Positions 9,761 to 18,537 of a stretch of DNA of 64,000 bases are shown one piece after another. A program made the translations under genes and the position numbers. Position 1 is the first letter of the stretch. Each line of letters starts with the position of its first letter. Below the pieces are notes generated by a model. The model did not search any database, had not been told where the DNA came from, and was given only the letters and a program-made list of their open reading frames with translations. The DNA comes from Polaribacter butkevichii (GTDB taxonomy: Bacteria; Bacteroidota; Bacteroidia; Flavobacteriales; Flavobacteriaceae): assembly GCF_038024105.1 (NCBI RefSeq), contig NZ_CP150661.1:248001-312000 (forward strand). The letters run 5' to 3'.

Positions 9761-10813
9761 ATGCAAGCAATATTAGGAGTTTTATTTCATTCGTTAGGCG
9801 GTGTGGCCGCAGGTAGTTTTTACATGCCTTATAATAAAGTAAAAGGTTGGTCTTGGGAAACCTATTGGATGGTTGGTGGCGTTATGTCTTGGCTTATAGT
9901 GCCACCTATAGCAGCTTGGTTAACCGTACCAGGTTTTGCAGAAATAATAGCTGCAAGTTCAAATACAATCTTGTTAATTACATTTGTAATGGGATTACTT
10001 TGGGGTGTTGGAGGTTTGTCTTACGGGCTTGGTGTACGTTACTTAGGGATGTCCTTGGGGAATTCTGTAGTACTTGGTTTTTGTGCTGCTTTTGGAGCTA
10101 TAGTACCTTCTATTTATTACAATATTAATCCTGAAGCAGGAAAAACATCTTTTACAGATATGTTGGCCGATTCTGGCGGACAAGTTGTATTACTTGGTGT
10201 TTTAGTGTGTGTGTTAGGAATTGCAATTTGTGGAAAAGCAGGAGTTCTAAAAGAAAAGGAACTATCCGATGAAGAAAAAAAGAAAAGTGTATCAGAATTT
10301 AATTTGGTAAAAGGGCTAATAGTAGCTGTGCTTTCGGGTATTTTAAGTTCTTTTTTTAGCTTTGGTATAGAAGCAGGAAAACCTTTAGCAGATGCTGCTG
10401 TAGCTGCAGGCTTCGATCATTTATATTCTAACAATGTTACATTTGTTGTTATTCTTTGGGGAGGGTTGGTTTCTAATTTAGTATGGACTACAATATTGAG
10501 TATCAAAAATAAATCATATAAAGATTTTACAAATAAAAGCACACCAATATCAAAAAATATTATGTTTTCTGCATTGGCAGGAACCATCTGGTTTTTACAA
10601 TTCTTTTTCTATGGAATGGGAGAAAGTAAATTGGGTAATGGTGCTAGTTCTTGGATTTTACATATGTCTACCATTATTTTAACTGCAAACCTTTGGGGTG
10701 TTTATAGAAAGGAATGGGCTGGTGTTGCTAAGAAAACAAAATATACCATTACAGCCGGAATTTTAGTGATTCTTTTATCTGTAGTTTTAGTAGGAATAGG
10801 GAATTCTATTTAA
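9761..10813 (+). CDS. rhaT: L-rhamnose/proton symporter RhaT
   Basis: A 350-aa inner-membrane protein with about ten hydrophobic segments. It has recognisable RhaT signatures spread along its length: FHSLGGVAAGSFYMPYNKVKGWSWETYW at the start, GLGVRYLGMSLGNS in the first third, LLGVLVCVLGIAICGKAG, the EFNLVKGLIVAVLSGILSSFFSFG segment, and WFLQFFFYGMGE near the C-terminus. RhaT imports L-rhamnose with protons. It is the last gene of the 1-10.8 kb block and ends at a convergent terminator, so its product would bring in the rhamnose released by GH78/GH106 enzymes encoded on both sides. Confidence 0.93.
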   Translation: MQAILGVLFHSLGGVAAGSFYMPYNKVKGWSWETYWMVGGVMSWLIVPPIAAWLTVPGFAEIIAASSNTILLITFVMGLLWGVGGLSYGLGVRYLGMSLGNSVVLGFCAAFGAIVPSIYYNINPEAGKTSFTDMLADSGGQVVLLGVLVCVLGIAICGKAGVLKEKELSDEEKKKSVSEFNLVKGLIVAVLSGILSSFFSFGIEAGKPLADAAVAAGFDHLYSNNVTFVVILWGGLVSNLVWTTILSIKNKSYKDFTNKSTPISKNIMFSALAGTIWFLQFFFYGMGESKLGNGASSWILHMSTIILTANLWGVYRKEWAGVAKKTKYTITAGILVILLSVVLVGIGNSI

Positions 10814-10968
10814 AATTTAAAATGGGTATTTATGATAATTGTTATTGGTAATATTAAATTCTTAATGTTTTATTTTTTTTTGAAAATACAGAATACCAAA
10901 CTTAGATTTTTATTTTAAAAAAATAAAAGTAGATAGAAATTTTACCGAGAATTATACATAAATATAAA

Positions 10969-11017
10969 AACTCACCAATTCTAATTTTATAATATTAGAA
11001 AAGGTGAGTTTATTTTT
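10969..11017. terminator. Bidirectional intrinsic terminator between rhaT and the 11037 gene
   Basis: Perfect 8-bp arms AACTCACC (10969-10976) and GGTGAGTT (11003-11010) enclose a second inner pairing TTCTAAT/ATTAGAA. A T-rich run follows on the + side and an A-rich run precedes it, which are T-rich for the opposite strand. It sits between two converging genes, so it can stop transcription from both sides. Confidence 0.82.
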
Positions 11018-11036
11018 ATTTAATAATTTGTTTATC

Positions 11037-13079
11037 TTATTTTCTAATCAATTTATGCATTGTTGATTCTTTATCATTTGTTAAACGTAATAAATAGATA
11101 CTAGATCTTGCTACGTTTTTAAAATTAAATTCAAGTGCATTTTGCCCCTCAGAAATTGTTTGCTTTAAGATTAATTGTCCTGTTAGGTTATATACTTCAG
11201 CTGAGGTATATTTTTTATTAACAGGTAGCATTACATTAACAAGGTTCTTAAAAGGATTTGGAAATGTTGAAACTTTACTATTAGTTTGGTTTGTGTTTTC
11301 TGTAATAGTTTCTTGTTTTGGTTGTTGAGATTTACGAAGTGCGTTTGTACCAAAAACTTGAAACTCAGATAAGCCAACATTATAACCAGATCCATTTGTA
11401 ACTGTAAAACGAACAGCCGTTACGGTTTTATTAGCAAATGTAATTTCTTTTGCAGCTCCGTTGTTTGGTAAAGCAGCTACATTTATTCTAGAACCATCAC
11501 TAAATGTAAGTGTACCGCCGTTAATTTTATCGGTAGCATTTGGTCTATCAAACAAAACAACTTTGTTAATAGTATAAGCAGAATTCCAATTTATTTGAAC
11601 GTAAGGGTTTGATTCTCCGTTACTAGCCCATTCACCATTTCCATGTTTGCCAACAATACCGTCTGCTACTTTTTCTTTAGAAAAAGCATTATTAGGATAC
11701 TGTGAAGATGCAGTAATACTGCTGTTGTTAAGAGCAACGTTGCTGCTACTACTAGAGCCTCCAGAAGAGCCATACACTTCAAATTCAGACAACCCATTGT
11801 TTAAACTATTTATACCATCGGTTACATCTAGTTGTACCCAAGTAATCGTTTTAGAATTAAAAGTAAATTCTTTTCCTTGACCATTATTAAATAAAAAATC
11901 TACAGGAACTTGACTTCCATCGCTAAAATATAGAATACCACCACCAACACCATCAGTAGCATTTGGTCTGTCATAAAGAATAATCTTGTTTACAGAAACA
12001 GGTTGATTCCAAGTAAGTCTAATTTTAGGTAACTTTTCACCATTACTAGCCCATTCTCCATTATTGTGCTGTTGTTTTATTCCATCTATTGCTTTAGAAC
12101 CAGAATAGTTTGCAGAATATTGAGAGGATACAGAAACTTGAGCACTACGCGCTAAATTTCCACTAGTATTTGTTGGTGGAGGTGGAGGTGTGTTTTGAAA
12201 TGCTGTATTAATAGCATTAGCATATTGAGCGGTTTGTGGTGTATTATCAAACTCATCATATATCCAAATAAAACCACCACCAGCTTTAGAGCTACATGAG
12301 TTTTTCCAGTTTTGCATTACATTTTGAATTTGAGAAGGGCTTTCTCTGTTAGAAGCTCCCCATCTACCACCAATATTAGTAATACCAAAATCCCATTTAG
12401 TTTGGCAAGGGTTATTACCAGCACCACCTGCATAACACTGAATGTAATTTCTATCTACATTACCTGGGTATGCGGCATTAACTTGCTGTACTAAGCTTCT
12501 CCAAAAACTATCTCTATTGTATGGTACAATAGCATTTTTAAATCCTAAACTAGCCAACATTTTGGTAAAAGCAACGGTAGACGCTAAGTCGTAAGTAACT
12601 TCATCATCATTATTAATGGCATCTACCATAGGAAAAGTTTCTCTTAACTTTTTAAAATTTTTATAAATGGTTGTTCCAGGGCCAAACCCTTCCGATTCAT
12701 AAAAGCTTTTAAGTACGTTAAATGTTTGAGCTCCTGCCGCACCAATACCAAATTCTATACGATTTACACTTGTTGGTGCTTGTTTTAAGCGTGCAAGGTT
12801 GTTTACAAAATTGCCACTTTCTGGATCATTACCTCCAATATATTGACCATTATCAATAAGGTCAAAATCATAATTAAAATTAATTTTACCAGTAGATTCA
12901 ATATGTAAAGTCCAAACAATAACTGTGTTAAAGCCAGAGCTTCGTAATTCATTAATAGAAGTGTTGCTATTATAAATAGCGCCTCCGCCGTATACAGCAG
13001 ATACTTGGGCAATTAAAATATTATTTCCTGCAAAAAACAAAAGAACTGCAAGAATAATACTGTTTACTAATTTTTTCAT
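11037..13079 (-). CDS. Secreted protein: TIM-barrel-like domain, two discoidin-like domains, T9SS sorting tail
   Basis: The only long minus-strand gene of the degradative part. A signal peptide (cleavage after NILIAQ, ~residue 25) leads to a region of about residues 26-298 with FNTVIVWTLHI, MVDAINNDDEVTYD, NYIQCYAGGAGNNPC and GGGFIWIYDEFDN; acidic clusters at strand ends suggest a glycosidase-like barrel, as in uncharacterised F5/8-type proteins of other bacteria. Two similar discoidin/F5/8-type-C-like domains follow (about 307-447 and 455-588), sharing NGEWASNGE and VxLFDRPNATD-type motifs, and probably bind sugars. The end (about 612-680) is a type IX secretion/sorting domain with SxVSTFPNPFKNLVNV and a basic LIRK tail. 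Function is not known; a surface or extracellular glycan-binding or glycan-cleaving role is likely. Confidence 0.8.
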   Translation of the reverse strand: MKKLVNSIILAVLLFFAGNNILIAQVSAVYGGGAIYNSNTSINELRSSGFNTVIVWTLHIESTGKINFNYDFDLIDNGQYIGGNDPESGNFVNNLARLKQAPTSVNRIEFGIGAAGAQTFNVLKSFYESEGFGPGTTIYKNFKKLRETFPMVDAINNDDEVTYDLASTVAFTKMLASLGFKNAIVPYNRDSFWRSLVQQVNAAYPGNVDRNYIQCYAGGAGNNPCQTKWDFGITNIGGRWGASNRESPSQIQNVMQNWKNSCSSKAGGGFIWIYDEFDNTPQTAQYANAINTAFQNTPPPPPTNTSGNLARSAQVSVSSQYSANYSGSKAIDGIKQQHNNGEWASNGEKLPKIRLTWNQPVSVNKIILYDRPNATDGVGGGILYFSDGSQVPVDFLFNNGQGKEFTFNSKTITWVQLDVTDGINSLNNGLSEFEVYGSSGGSSSSSNVALNNSSITASSQYPNNAFSKEKVADGIVGKHGNGEWASNGESNPYVQINWNSAYTINKVVLFDRPNATDKINGGTLTFSDGSRINVAALPNNGAAKEITFANKTVTAVRFTVTNGSGYNVGLSEFQVFGTNALRKSQQPKQETITENTNQTNSKVSTFPNPFKNLVNVMLPVNKKYTSAEVYNLTGQLILKQTISEGQNALEFNFKNVARSSIYLLRLTNDKESTMHKLIRK

Positions 13080-13405
13080 TTCATTTAGTTTAAGTTAATT
13101 AATAAAATTTATTTATGGTATTAACTATTTGTTGTAAACCTTGTAGTACTTTTTTAATTAGTAACTAAAGATTCTGAAGTTTAATCAGAAAGAAAAATAC
13201 TAGTTTAAAATAATTTTTCTTTTAAAAGTGTTAAGATTTATAGGGTTAGTTGTTATATAATAATTTTGATATAGTGCAGTTGAGGGGTGCTCTATACCAA
13301 TAAGTAAGTCTGATTAAAACTTGTTAAATAGATAATATAGAAAATTATTGTATAGGGATGTTTATTTGATTAACACCATCCTATAAAATTTAATATTTTC
13401 TAGCT

Positions 13406-13624
13406 TTAATAAGAATACGAATAAAATTGTGGCTTTCTGTCAAAATATTTTAAATTTTTGGTTAGGTTAGAGTAACTGAATTTTGAATCTGCAGTAGCAA
13501 TATACTGTTTAGATCTTTGTTTATGTGTTGCCTTTTCTAAATAATTTTTAAGAGAAATGGACGTAAAGAGTAACAAGACTTTACTGAGTTTTGTTACTGT
13601 TAATAATTGAAATTTGTTTATCAT
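13406..13624 (-). CDS. Possible small protein, 72 aa
   Basis: A short ORF starting with ATG at 13624, preceded by an A-rich stretch (ACTTAAA) like the starts of nearby genes. The product is basic with a hydrophobic N-terminal stretch (VLLLFTSISL) and an aromatic tail (PQFYSYSY). A minus-strand copy of the recurrent CAGGA element ends 64 bp upstream of the start, the same distance seen for clear genes here, which suggests transcription in this direction. No family was recognised, and the region could instead be the leader of the 11037-13079 mRNA. A + strand ORF overlapping its 5' end looks worse. Confidence 0.3.
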   Translation of the reverse strand: MINKFQLLTVTKLSKVLLLFTSISLKNYLEKATHKQRSKQYIATADSKFSYSNLTKNLKYFDRKPQFYSYSY

Positions 13625-13687
13625 TTTAAGTTTAATTTAGTTATAAATCTTAACAGATCTAAATTACAGTACTATTTTTTTAAGAAT

Positions 13688-13705
13688 ATCCTGTACTGTC
13701 TGTAC
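13688..13705 (-). promoter_or_regulatory. CAGGA element, copy 1 (facing left)
   Basis: Read on the minus strand this is GTACAGACAGTACAGGAT, followed by an A-rich stretch. It matches the tract at 14007-14022 and the others listed in this annotation. It lies 64-81 bp upstream of the possible small gene ending at 13406 and about 610 bp upstream of the 11037-13079 gene. Role (activator site or promoter part) is inferred from recurrence. Confidence 0.5.
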
Positions 13706-14006
13706 CTAATTGTATTTGGTTGTGTAGGTTACTTTAGAATAATTGAAACAATAAAAAGCTTTTGTGTTTGTTTTTTTGTTGATTTAAGAAAATGCTACAC
13801 AAAAATTAGAAATTAAATAAGAATAAATGTTTTTTAAGCCTATTTACAAGATATATTATTCCTTAAATTGAATATATTTAACAAATTGTTGTTTTTTTAA
13901 AGCTGAAATTTTATGTAAGTAGTTATAGAAAAAGACAATAAGATCGATCTTGTTTTAAAAGTAAAAACAAAATAAAATGTTAAGATTAATCGGATAAAAA
14001 AAATCT

Positions 14007-14022
14007 CAGTACAGTACAGGAC
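14007..14022 (+). promoter_or_regulatory. CAGGA element, copy 2
   Basis: CAGTACAGTACAGGAC, with the 5-bp unit CAGTA/CAGTA in direct repeat, followed by an AT-rich GGTATAAAAT. It ends 55 bp before the start codon of the GH78 at 14078, a position suited to an activator or core-promoter site. Confidence 0.55.
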
Positions 14023-14077
14023 GATGGTATAAAATTATAAGATTAATTTCAATTTTTATAAAATTAAAATATTAAAA

Positions 14078-16942
14078 ATGCATAAAATTAAATTTTTATT
14101 AGCACTCTTGTTAATTCCTTTTTTAAACACATCTTGCAACCAAGAAAAGGTAGATAAATTAGCATCAGTAACGTTTCAGTCGTTAACTTGTAATACCAAA
14201 ATAAACCCAACAGCTATTGAAAGTAAACAACCAATTTTTTCATGGATTGTAGCTGTAGAAGGTAACAATAAATCGCAATCTGCTTATCAAATATTAGTAG
14301 CATCAAGTTTAGAAAAATTAAATAACAATCAGGGAGATTTATGGAATTCTGGTAAAACGGAAGAAGCTAAATCAACTTACGTAAAATATAAAGGAACAAA
14401 ACTTAATGCAGTAACTGCGTATTACTGGAAAGTAAAAATTTGGGACGAGAAAAAACAAGAATCAGATTGGTCTGAAACTCAAAGTTTTCAAATGGGGTTG
14501 ATAGATGAAGCAAATTGGGGAGACTCAAAATGGATAAGCCTAAATAAAGATACAAGAACATCAGAACATAGTTTTCGTGAATACAAAACAGGGCCAATGA
14601 AAGCACCTATTATGGTTAATGGGCAAGCAGCATCTTATTTTAGAAATGTTATTAATACAGAAAAAGAAATAGAAAATGCACAAGCTTATATTTGTGGATT
14701 GGGGTATTATGAACTTTATTTAAATGGTGCTAAAGTAGGCGATCATGTTTTAGATCCTGCTCCTTCTAATTACGATAAACAAGCCTATTATGTAAATTAT
14801 GATATTTCAGAACAACTAAAATTAGGTAAAAATGCTTTTGGAATCATTTTAGGGAATGGTTTCTATGGGCAAGATATTTCTTGGAAAAGAGACCCAGAAT
14901 CAGATAAAGATATGTCTTACGGCCCACCAACGGTTCGTTTTTTAATTAAAGTAACCTATAAAGATGGTAGCAAAAAAGATTTTTATACAGATGAAAATTG
15001 GAAAGAATCTACGGGGCCAATAGTATTTAATAATATTTATGGAGGTGATACTTATGATGCTCGTTATGAAATTAATGGTTGGAATACTTTAAATTATAAT
15101 GATGAAAAATGGGGGAATGCAAAAGTTGTTTCGCCAAAATTAAAGAAGATTAGTTCACAACAAATTCCTGCAATTAAAAAATTAAAAGAATTTGTGCCTC
15201 AAAATGTATTTAAAGCTCCAAATGGAGATTGGATTGTAGATTTCGGTCAAAATATTGCTGGTTGGGTAAAGATAAATGTAAAAGAAAAAGAAGGCCAACT
15301 TATAGAAATTACAACTACAGAATCTTTGTTAAGAAATGGTAAAGATGTTTTTCAAGGTTCTACAGGTGGTGGAGCAAATGGTATGGCTCAAATTTATAAA
15401 TATATCTGTAAAGGAAACAACTTAGAATCTTGGGAACCAAAGTTTAGTTATCACGGATTTCGTTATGCTAAAATAAAAGGTGTGTCTACAAAACCAGACA
15501 GTAACATGATTAAAGCTGTTTTAGTGGCTACAGACATTCAAGAAAAAGGAAGTTTTAGTTCATCAGAACCTTTATTTAATAAAATGCATAGCATTAGTAA
15601 ATGGACTATTGTTGATAATGTACATGGTATTCCAGAAGATTGTCCGCATCGCGAAAAATGTGGTTGGTTAGGAGATGCACACGCGTTTTGTGAATATGCA
15701 TTATATAATTATGACATGTATGATTTCTATAAAAAATACATGGAAGATATTCGTACTCAAATGAGACCAACTAAAGGACATAATAATCCTGAAATTAAAT
15801 TTCAAGTACCAACCATGATTGCGCCAGGTAAAAGAACATCTTCTTATGCAAAACTAGATTGGGGTGTGGCAACAATGTATTTACCTTGGTATAATTATTT
15901 GTATTATGGAGATGATGCTATTGTAAAAGACTACTATAAAGAAATGAAAGGTCTTACAAATTTTTATCTTTCATTTAAAGATGAAAATGGAATTATTCAA
16001 GACGGAATGGGAGATTGGTGTCCACCAAGGTGGGATAGAAGAAAGAACCCAGGTGCTATGGAGTGCGACCCAATTATTTCTGCCAATGCTTATTTCTATG
16101 ATATTTTAGGTGTTATGGAAGGTTTTGCAAAAATAAATAAGGACGCTGCTTTTGAAGCTGAAATGAAAAAGGAAAAAGAGCAATTAAAAGCCGCTTTTAA
16201 TAAAACCTTTTTAGTTGCTATACCAAAAACAAACTTAAAATGGTATGGTAGTCAAACAGCAACTGTACAAGCATTACAGTTTGGTATGGTTCCAGAATTA
16301 GAAATAGAGCAAGTAGTAAATGGTTTGGTGTATGATATTACAGAAGTAAAAGGAGGGCATCATTCTACAGGTATTCATGGTAATAGATATATTTACACTG
16401 TTTTAACTAAATATGGAAAAGCAGATTTGGCGTATCAAATTTTAACAACACCAGATTTTCCTAGTCAAACGTATGTAATGAATAATGGTTTTACCACTTG
16501 GCCAGAGCGCCAGTTTGAATGGGAAACTATGGAAGGACCATCTAATTCTTTAAACCATCCTATGCATAGTGGTTTTGCTGCTTATTTTTATGAATCTTTA
16601 GGAGGAATTAAATCATCAAAAGATAATGTAGGTTATAAAGTATTTACAGTAAACCCAGAATTTCCAAAGAAAGTTACATCAACTTCAGTTACCGTACCAA
16701 CACCTTATGGAGATATTAAAAATGACTGGTCTTTAAAAGAAAATGTTTTATCTATGGATCTTAAAGTGCCATTTAACACCAAAGCAAAAGTTGTTTTAAC
16801 CGATAATGAATTAAAGTCTGTTAAAATTAATGGCATCTCTGTTAAAGACTATAAGAAAGACAATGGTATTGAAATACAAGAAAAATCAGTAATGTTAGGC
16901 TCAGGAAACTATAAAATTGAATATTCAAAAGATAAAGACTAA
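14078..16942 (+). CDS. GH78 alpha-L-rhamnosidase, lipoprotein
   Basis: A 954-aa inverting rhamnosidase. The signal ends in a lipobox (NTSC, Cys20). An N-terminal fibronectin-like domain (INPTAIESKQPIFSWIV ... YYWKVKIWD) and beta-sandwich domains (YICGLGYYELYLNGAKVGDHVLDPAPSNYDK, DFGQNIAGWVKI) precede the (alpha/alpha)6 barrel. The signature D-C-P-H-R-E-K-C-G-W-L-G-D begins at Asp521, with Glu526 as the likely general acid, Trp530 and Asp533 conserved; Glu810 in TTWPERQFEW is the candidate base. An Ala-rich C-terminal sandwich with TPYGDIKNDWSL closes the protein. It has its own CAGGA element upstream and a terminator downstream, so it is probably a single-gene unit. Confidence 0.93.
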   Translation: MHKIKFLLALLLIPFLNTSCNQEKVDKLASVTFQSLTCNTKINPTAIESKQPIFSWIVAVEGNNKSQSAYQILVASSLEKLNNNQGDLWNSGKTEEAKSTYVKYKGTKLNAVTAYYWKVKIWDEKKQESDWSETQSFQMGLIDEANWGDSKWISLNKDTRTSEHSFREYKTGPMKAPIMVNGQAASYFRNVINTEKEIENAQAYICGLGYYELYLNGAKVGDHVLDPAPSNYDKQAYYVNYDISEQLKLGKNAFGIILGNGFYGQDISWKRDPESDKDMSYGPPTVRFLIKVTYKDGSKKDFYTDENWKESTGPIVFNNIYGGDTYDARYEINGWNTLNYNDEKWGNAKVVSPKLKKISSQQIPAIKKLKEFVPQNVFKAPNGDWIVDFGQNIAGWVKINVKEKEGQLIEITTTESLLRNGKDVFQGSTGGGANGMAQIYKYICKGNNLESWEPKFSYHGFRYAKIKGVSTKPDSNMIKAVLVATDIQEKGSFSSSEPLFNKMHSISKWTIVDNVHGIPEDCPHREKCGWLGDAHAFCEYALYNYDMYDFYKKYMEDIRTQMRPTKGHNNPEIKFQVPTMIAPGKRTSSYAKLDWGVATMYLPWYNYLYYGDDAIVKDYYKEMKGLTNFYLSFKDENGIIQDGMGDWCPPRWDRRKNPGAMECDPIISANAYFYDILGVMEGFAKINKDAAFEAEMKKEKEQLKAAFNKTFLVAIPKTNLKWYGSQTATVQALQFGMVPELEIEQVVNGLVYDITEVKGGHHSTGIHGNRYIYTVLTKYGKADLAYQILTTPDFPSQTYVMNNGFTTWPERQFEWETMEGPSNSLNHPMHSGFAAYFYESLGGIKSSKDNVGYKVFTVNPEFPKKVTSTSVTVPTPYGDIKNDWSLKENVLSMDLKVPFNTKAKVVLTDNELKSVKINGISVKDYKKDNGIEIQEKSVMLGSGNYKIEYSKDKD

Positions 16943-16968
16943 ACCTCATACAAAGTGTGTAAGTTTTA

Positions 16969-17002
16969 AAAACTCAGAATTTATTAAATTCTGAGTTTTT
17001 AA
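16969..17002 (+). terminator. Intrinsic terminator after GH78
   Basis: Arms AAACTCAGAATTT and AAATTCTGAGTTT with a very short loop, followed by a T run; it lies 27 bp after the GH78 stop codon. Confidence 0.88.
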
Positions 17003-17173
17003 TTTTATGTTAGTATTGATTATTTTATTTGCAGTTTTTTTAAGTTTAAAATCAACTAATAAATTACACTGATTTAAAAAAGAAATACTATAAACTATCT
17101 GAATTTAATTTTGGATAATGTTAGTTAATAATAAAAAGTAAAAAAATTGTATTCATGTAAATGAAACACCCCT

Positions 17174-17192
17174 TATAGAGCAGGATACTATA
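17174..17192 (+). promoter_or_regulatory. CAGGA element, copy 3 (palindromic flanks)
   Basis: TATAGAGCAGGATACTATA: the GCAGGAT core is flanked by TATAG and CTATA as an inverted repeat. It ends 46 bp before the start of the 17239 gene, like the copies ahead of other genes here. Confidence 0.5.
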
Positions 17193-17238
17193 AAGAGGCT
17201 TATTTTTTATCATTGTAATTAAACAACAACATTTCTAG

Positions 17239-18198
17239 ATGATGAAAAAAAATGCATTAATAATTTCTCTTTTATTACTAACAATAGTTTCTTCGCAACT
17301 ATTCTCTCAAACAACAACATGTAATGGTACTTTACCTTTTGAAGAGAAAGATGGACTTTTAACCATAGAAATGGAATCTGGTATTATAAAAGATAACCGA
17401 TGGAAAATAGGAACAGAAACTATTAATAATGAAGAAATAAAATATTTACATTGGACAGGAGCAGAATCTTTTAATGCACTTTCAGGTGCACCCATAGAGT
17501 ATAAGATTAAAATAAATACACCTGGAACTTACAGATTTGCTTGGAGAATGAGAGTAGGAAAAGGAACTAGTAAAGGTGAACACAATGATGCTTGGTTAAA
17601 AATAGATGCAGAAGATTTTTACGGAATTAAAAATGGAGCTAAAGTGTATCCAAAACCTTACTGTAATTCTAGTACAGATTTAACTTGTGCAGCTGGTACT
17701 TCTGTTAATAATTATATTAAAGCATTTGGTAATAGATTAGATTACGGTTTTGTAACCAATACAAATGACCACGTTGCACATAGAGTTTTTGTAACTTTTA
17801 ACGAAGCCAAAGTGTATACGATTACTGTAGATGCTAGATCTTCTTATTTGTTTATTGATAAAATGGTTTTAAGAAGAAATGATATTTCAGATAGTGCAGC
17901 GTTTAATTTATCTAACAGCGAATCTTCTTGTTATGACGCTTCCTTATCAACAGAAGATCAAAAAAAAAATAATCAAATAAAAATATACCCAAATCCAACA
18001 AAGGGTAAAGTAGATATTAAAAATTTACCATTAAATTCTAGTTTGGTAATTTATAATATTTATGGGGCAATTATTCGTACAATAATTACAAAAGATATTA
18101 AGAATACAATTGATATAAGTGATTTAGAACCGGGCGTTTATTTTATTTCAAATAATGATAATAAAAATAATTTTGTAAAAAAAATAATCAAAATATAG
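17239..18198 (+). CDS. Secreted carbohydrate-binding-module-like protein with T9SS sorting domain
   Basis: A 319-aa protein with a signal peptide (cleavage after QLFSQ, ~residue 24; an ATGATG double start makes the exact Met uncertain by one codon). Residues ~30-215 form one beta-rich module: LLTIEMESGI, INTPGTYRFAWRMRVGKG, HNDAWLKIDAEDFYG and YLFIDKMVLRR resemble CBM6/CBM35-type lectin domains, in which the early Glu (IEMESG) helps bind calcium or sugar. The C-terminus (about 245-319) is a type IX sorting domain (KIYPNPTKGKVDIKNL ... LEPGVYFISNN ... FVKKIIKI). There is no catalytic domain, so it is probably a surface or released glycan-binding protein. It stands alone between two terminators. 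Confidence 0.78.
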   Translation: MMKKNALIISLLLLTIVSSQLFSQTTTCNGTLPFEEKDGLLTIEMESGIIKDNRWKIGTETINNEEIKYLHWTGAESFNALSGAPIEYKIKINTPGTYRFAWRMRVGKGTSKGEHNDAWLKIDAEDFYGIKNGAKVYPKPYCNSSTDLTCAAGTSVNNYIKAFGNRLDYGFVTNTNDHVAHRVFVTFNEAKVYTITVDARSSYLFIDKMVLRRNDISDSAAFNLSNSESSCYDASLSTEDQKKNNQIKIYPNPTKGKVDIKNLPLNSSLVIYNIYGAIIRTIITKDIKNTIDISDLEPGVYFISNNDNKNNFVKKIIKI

Positions 18199-18295
18199 TT
18201 TTTTAGATTTGAGAAGTTTTTATTTAAATTATAAATTTTATGAATAATTAGACTTTTTTTACATTAGATACTCTAAATAAAAAGCACAAAATTTT

Positions 18296-18333
18296 AATCC
18301 TGTAAGACAATATTAGTCTTACAGGATTTTTTT
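18296..18333 (+). terminator. Intrinsic terminator after the CBM-like gene
   Basis: 13-bp perfect arms AATCCTGTAAGAC (18296-18308) and GTCTTACAGGATT (18316-18328), a 7-base loop and a T run, about 100 bp after the stop codon. The 97 bp between stop and stem, and the 118 bp from the stem to the next element, show no gene. Confidence 0.92.
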
Positions 18334-18450
18334 ATGACTGTGATTGTTATTTGTTAAAAATGAGTTTACTAGTTTTTAAAAAAGAACTCCATTATTGTAT
18401 TAGAAATTAGAACTGATATAAAAAAACAAACAATAATTGCTTGCAGGTAT

Positions 18451-18480
18451 GTACAGGATACCAAAGACTAGTGCAGGATA
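18451..18480 (+). promoter_or_regulatory. CAGGA element, copies 4a and 4b in direct repeat
   Basis: GTACAGGATA (18451-18460) and GTGCAGGATA (18471-18480) are near-identical 10-mers exactly 20 bp apart, i.e. about two helical turns, with a partial third unit TTGCAGGTAT just upstream (18441-18450). They lie 58-87 bp before the SusC start. Helically phased direct repeats are typical for AraC-type dimers or hybrid two-component regulators, which is an inference. Confidence 0.6.
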
Positions 18481-18537
18481 GTTCGTAAAAATTATCACAA
18501 TATATTTAGATATTATTAACAATTAAACCAATATTTT

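Larger units (their letters stand above)
13080..14077. other. 998-bp divergent intergenic region with several cis elements
   Basis: This is one of the largest gene-poor stretches in the window and lies between the divergent 11037 gene and the GH78 at 14078. It is very AT-rich. It contains an imperfect inverted repeat at 13274-13300 (TATAGTGCA against TGCTCTATA), a weak minus-strand ORF (13406-13624), and two copies of the CAGGA element, one facing left (13688-13705) and one facing right (14007-14022). It therefore probably holds promoters for both directions and perhaps a leader RNA; no known RNA family was recognised. Confidence 0.55.

Noticed and set aside
13607..13816. Plus-strand 69-codon frame in the 13-14 kb intergenic region
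   Set aside because: It overlaps the 5' end of the better minus-strand candidate, has a Lys/Tyr/Phe-rich composition expected from AT-rich noise, and lacks a motif or leader upstream.
18316..18328. ACAGGAT within the terminator at 18296-18333 as another CAGGA element
   Set aside because: It is one arm of a perfect terminator stem and more than 200 bp from the next start; the match is explained by the stem.
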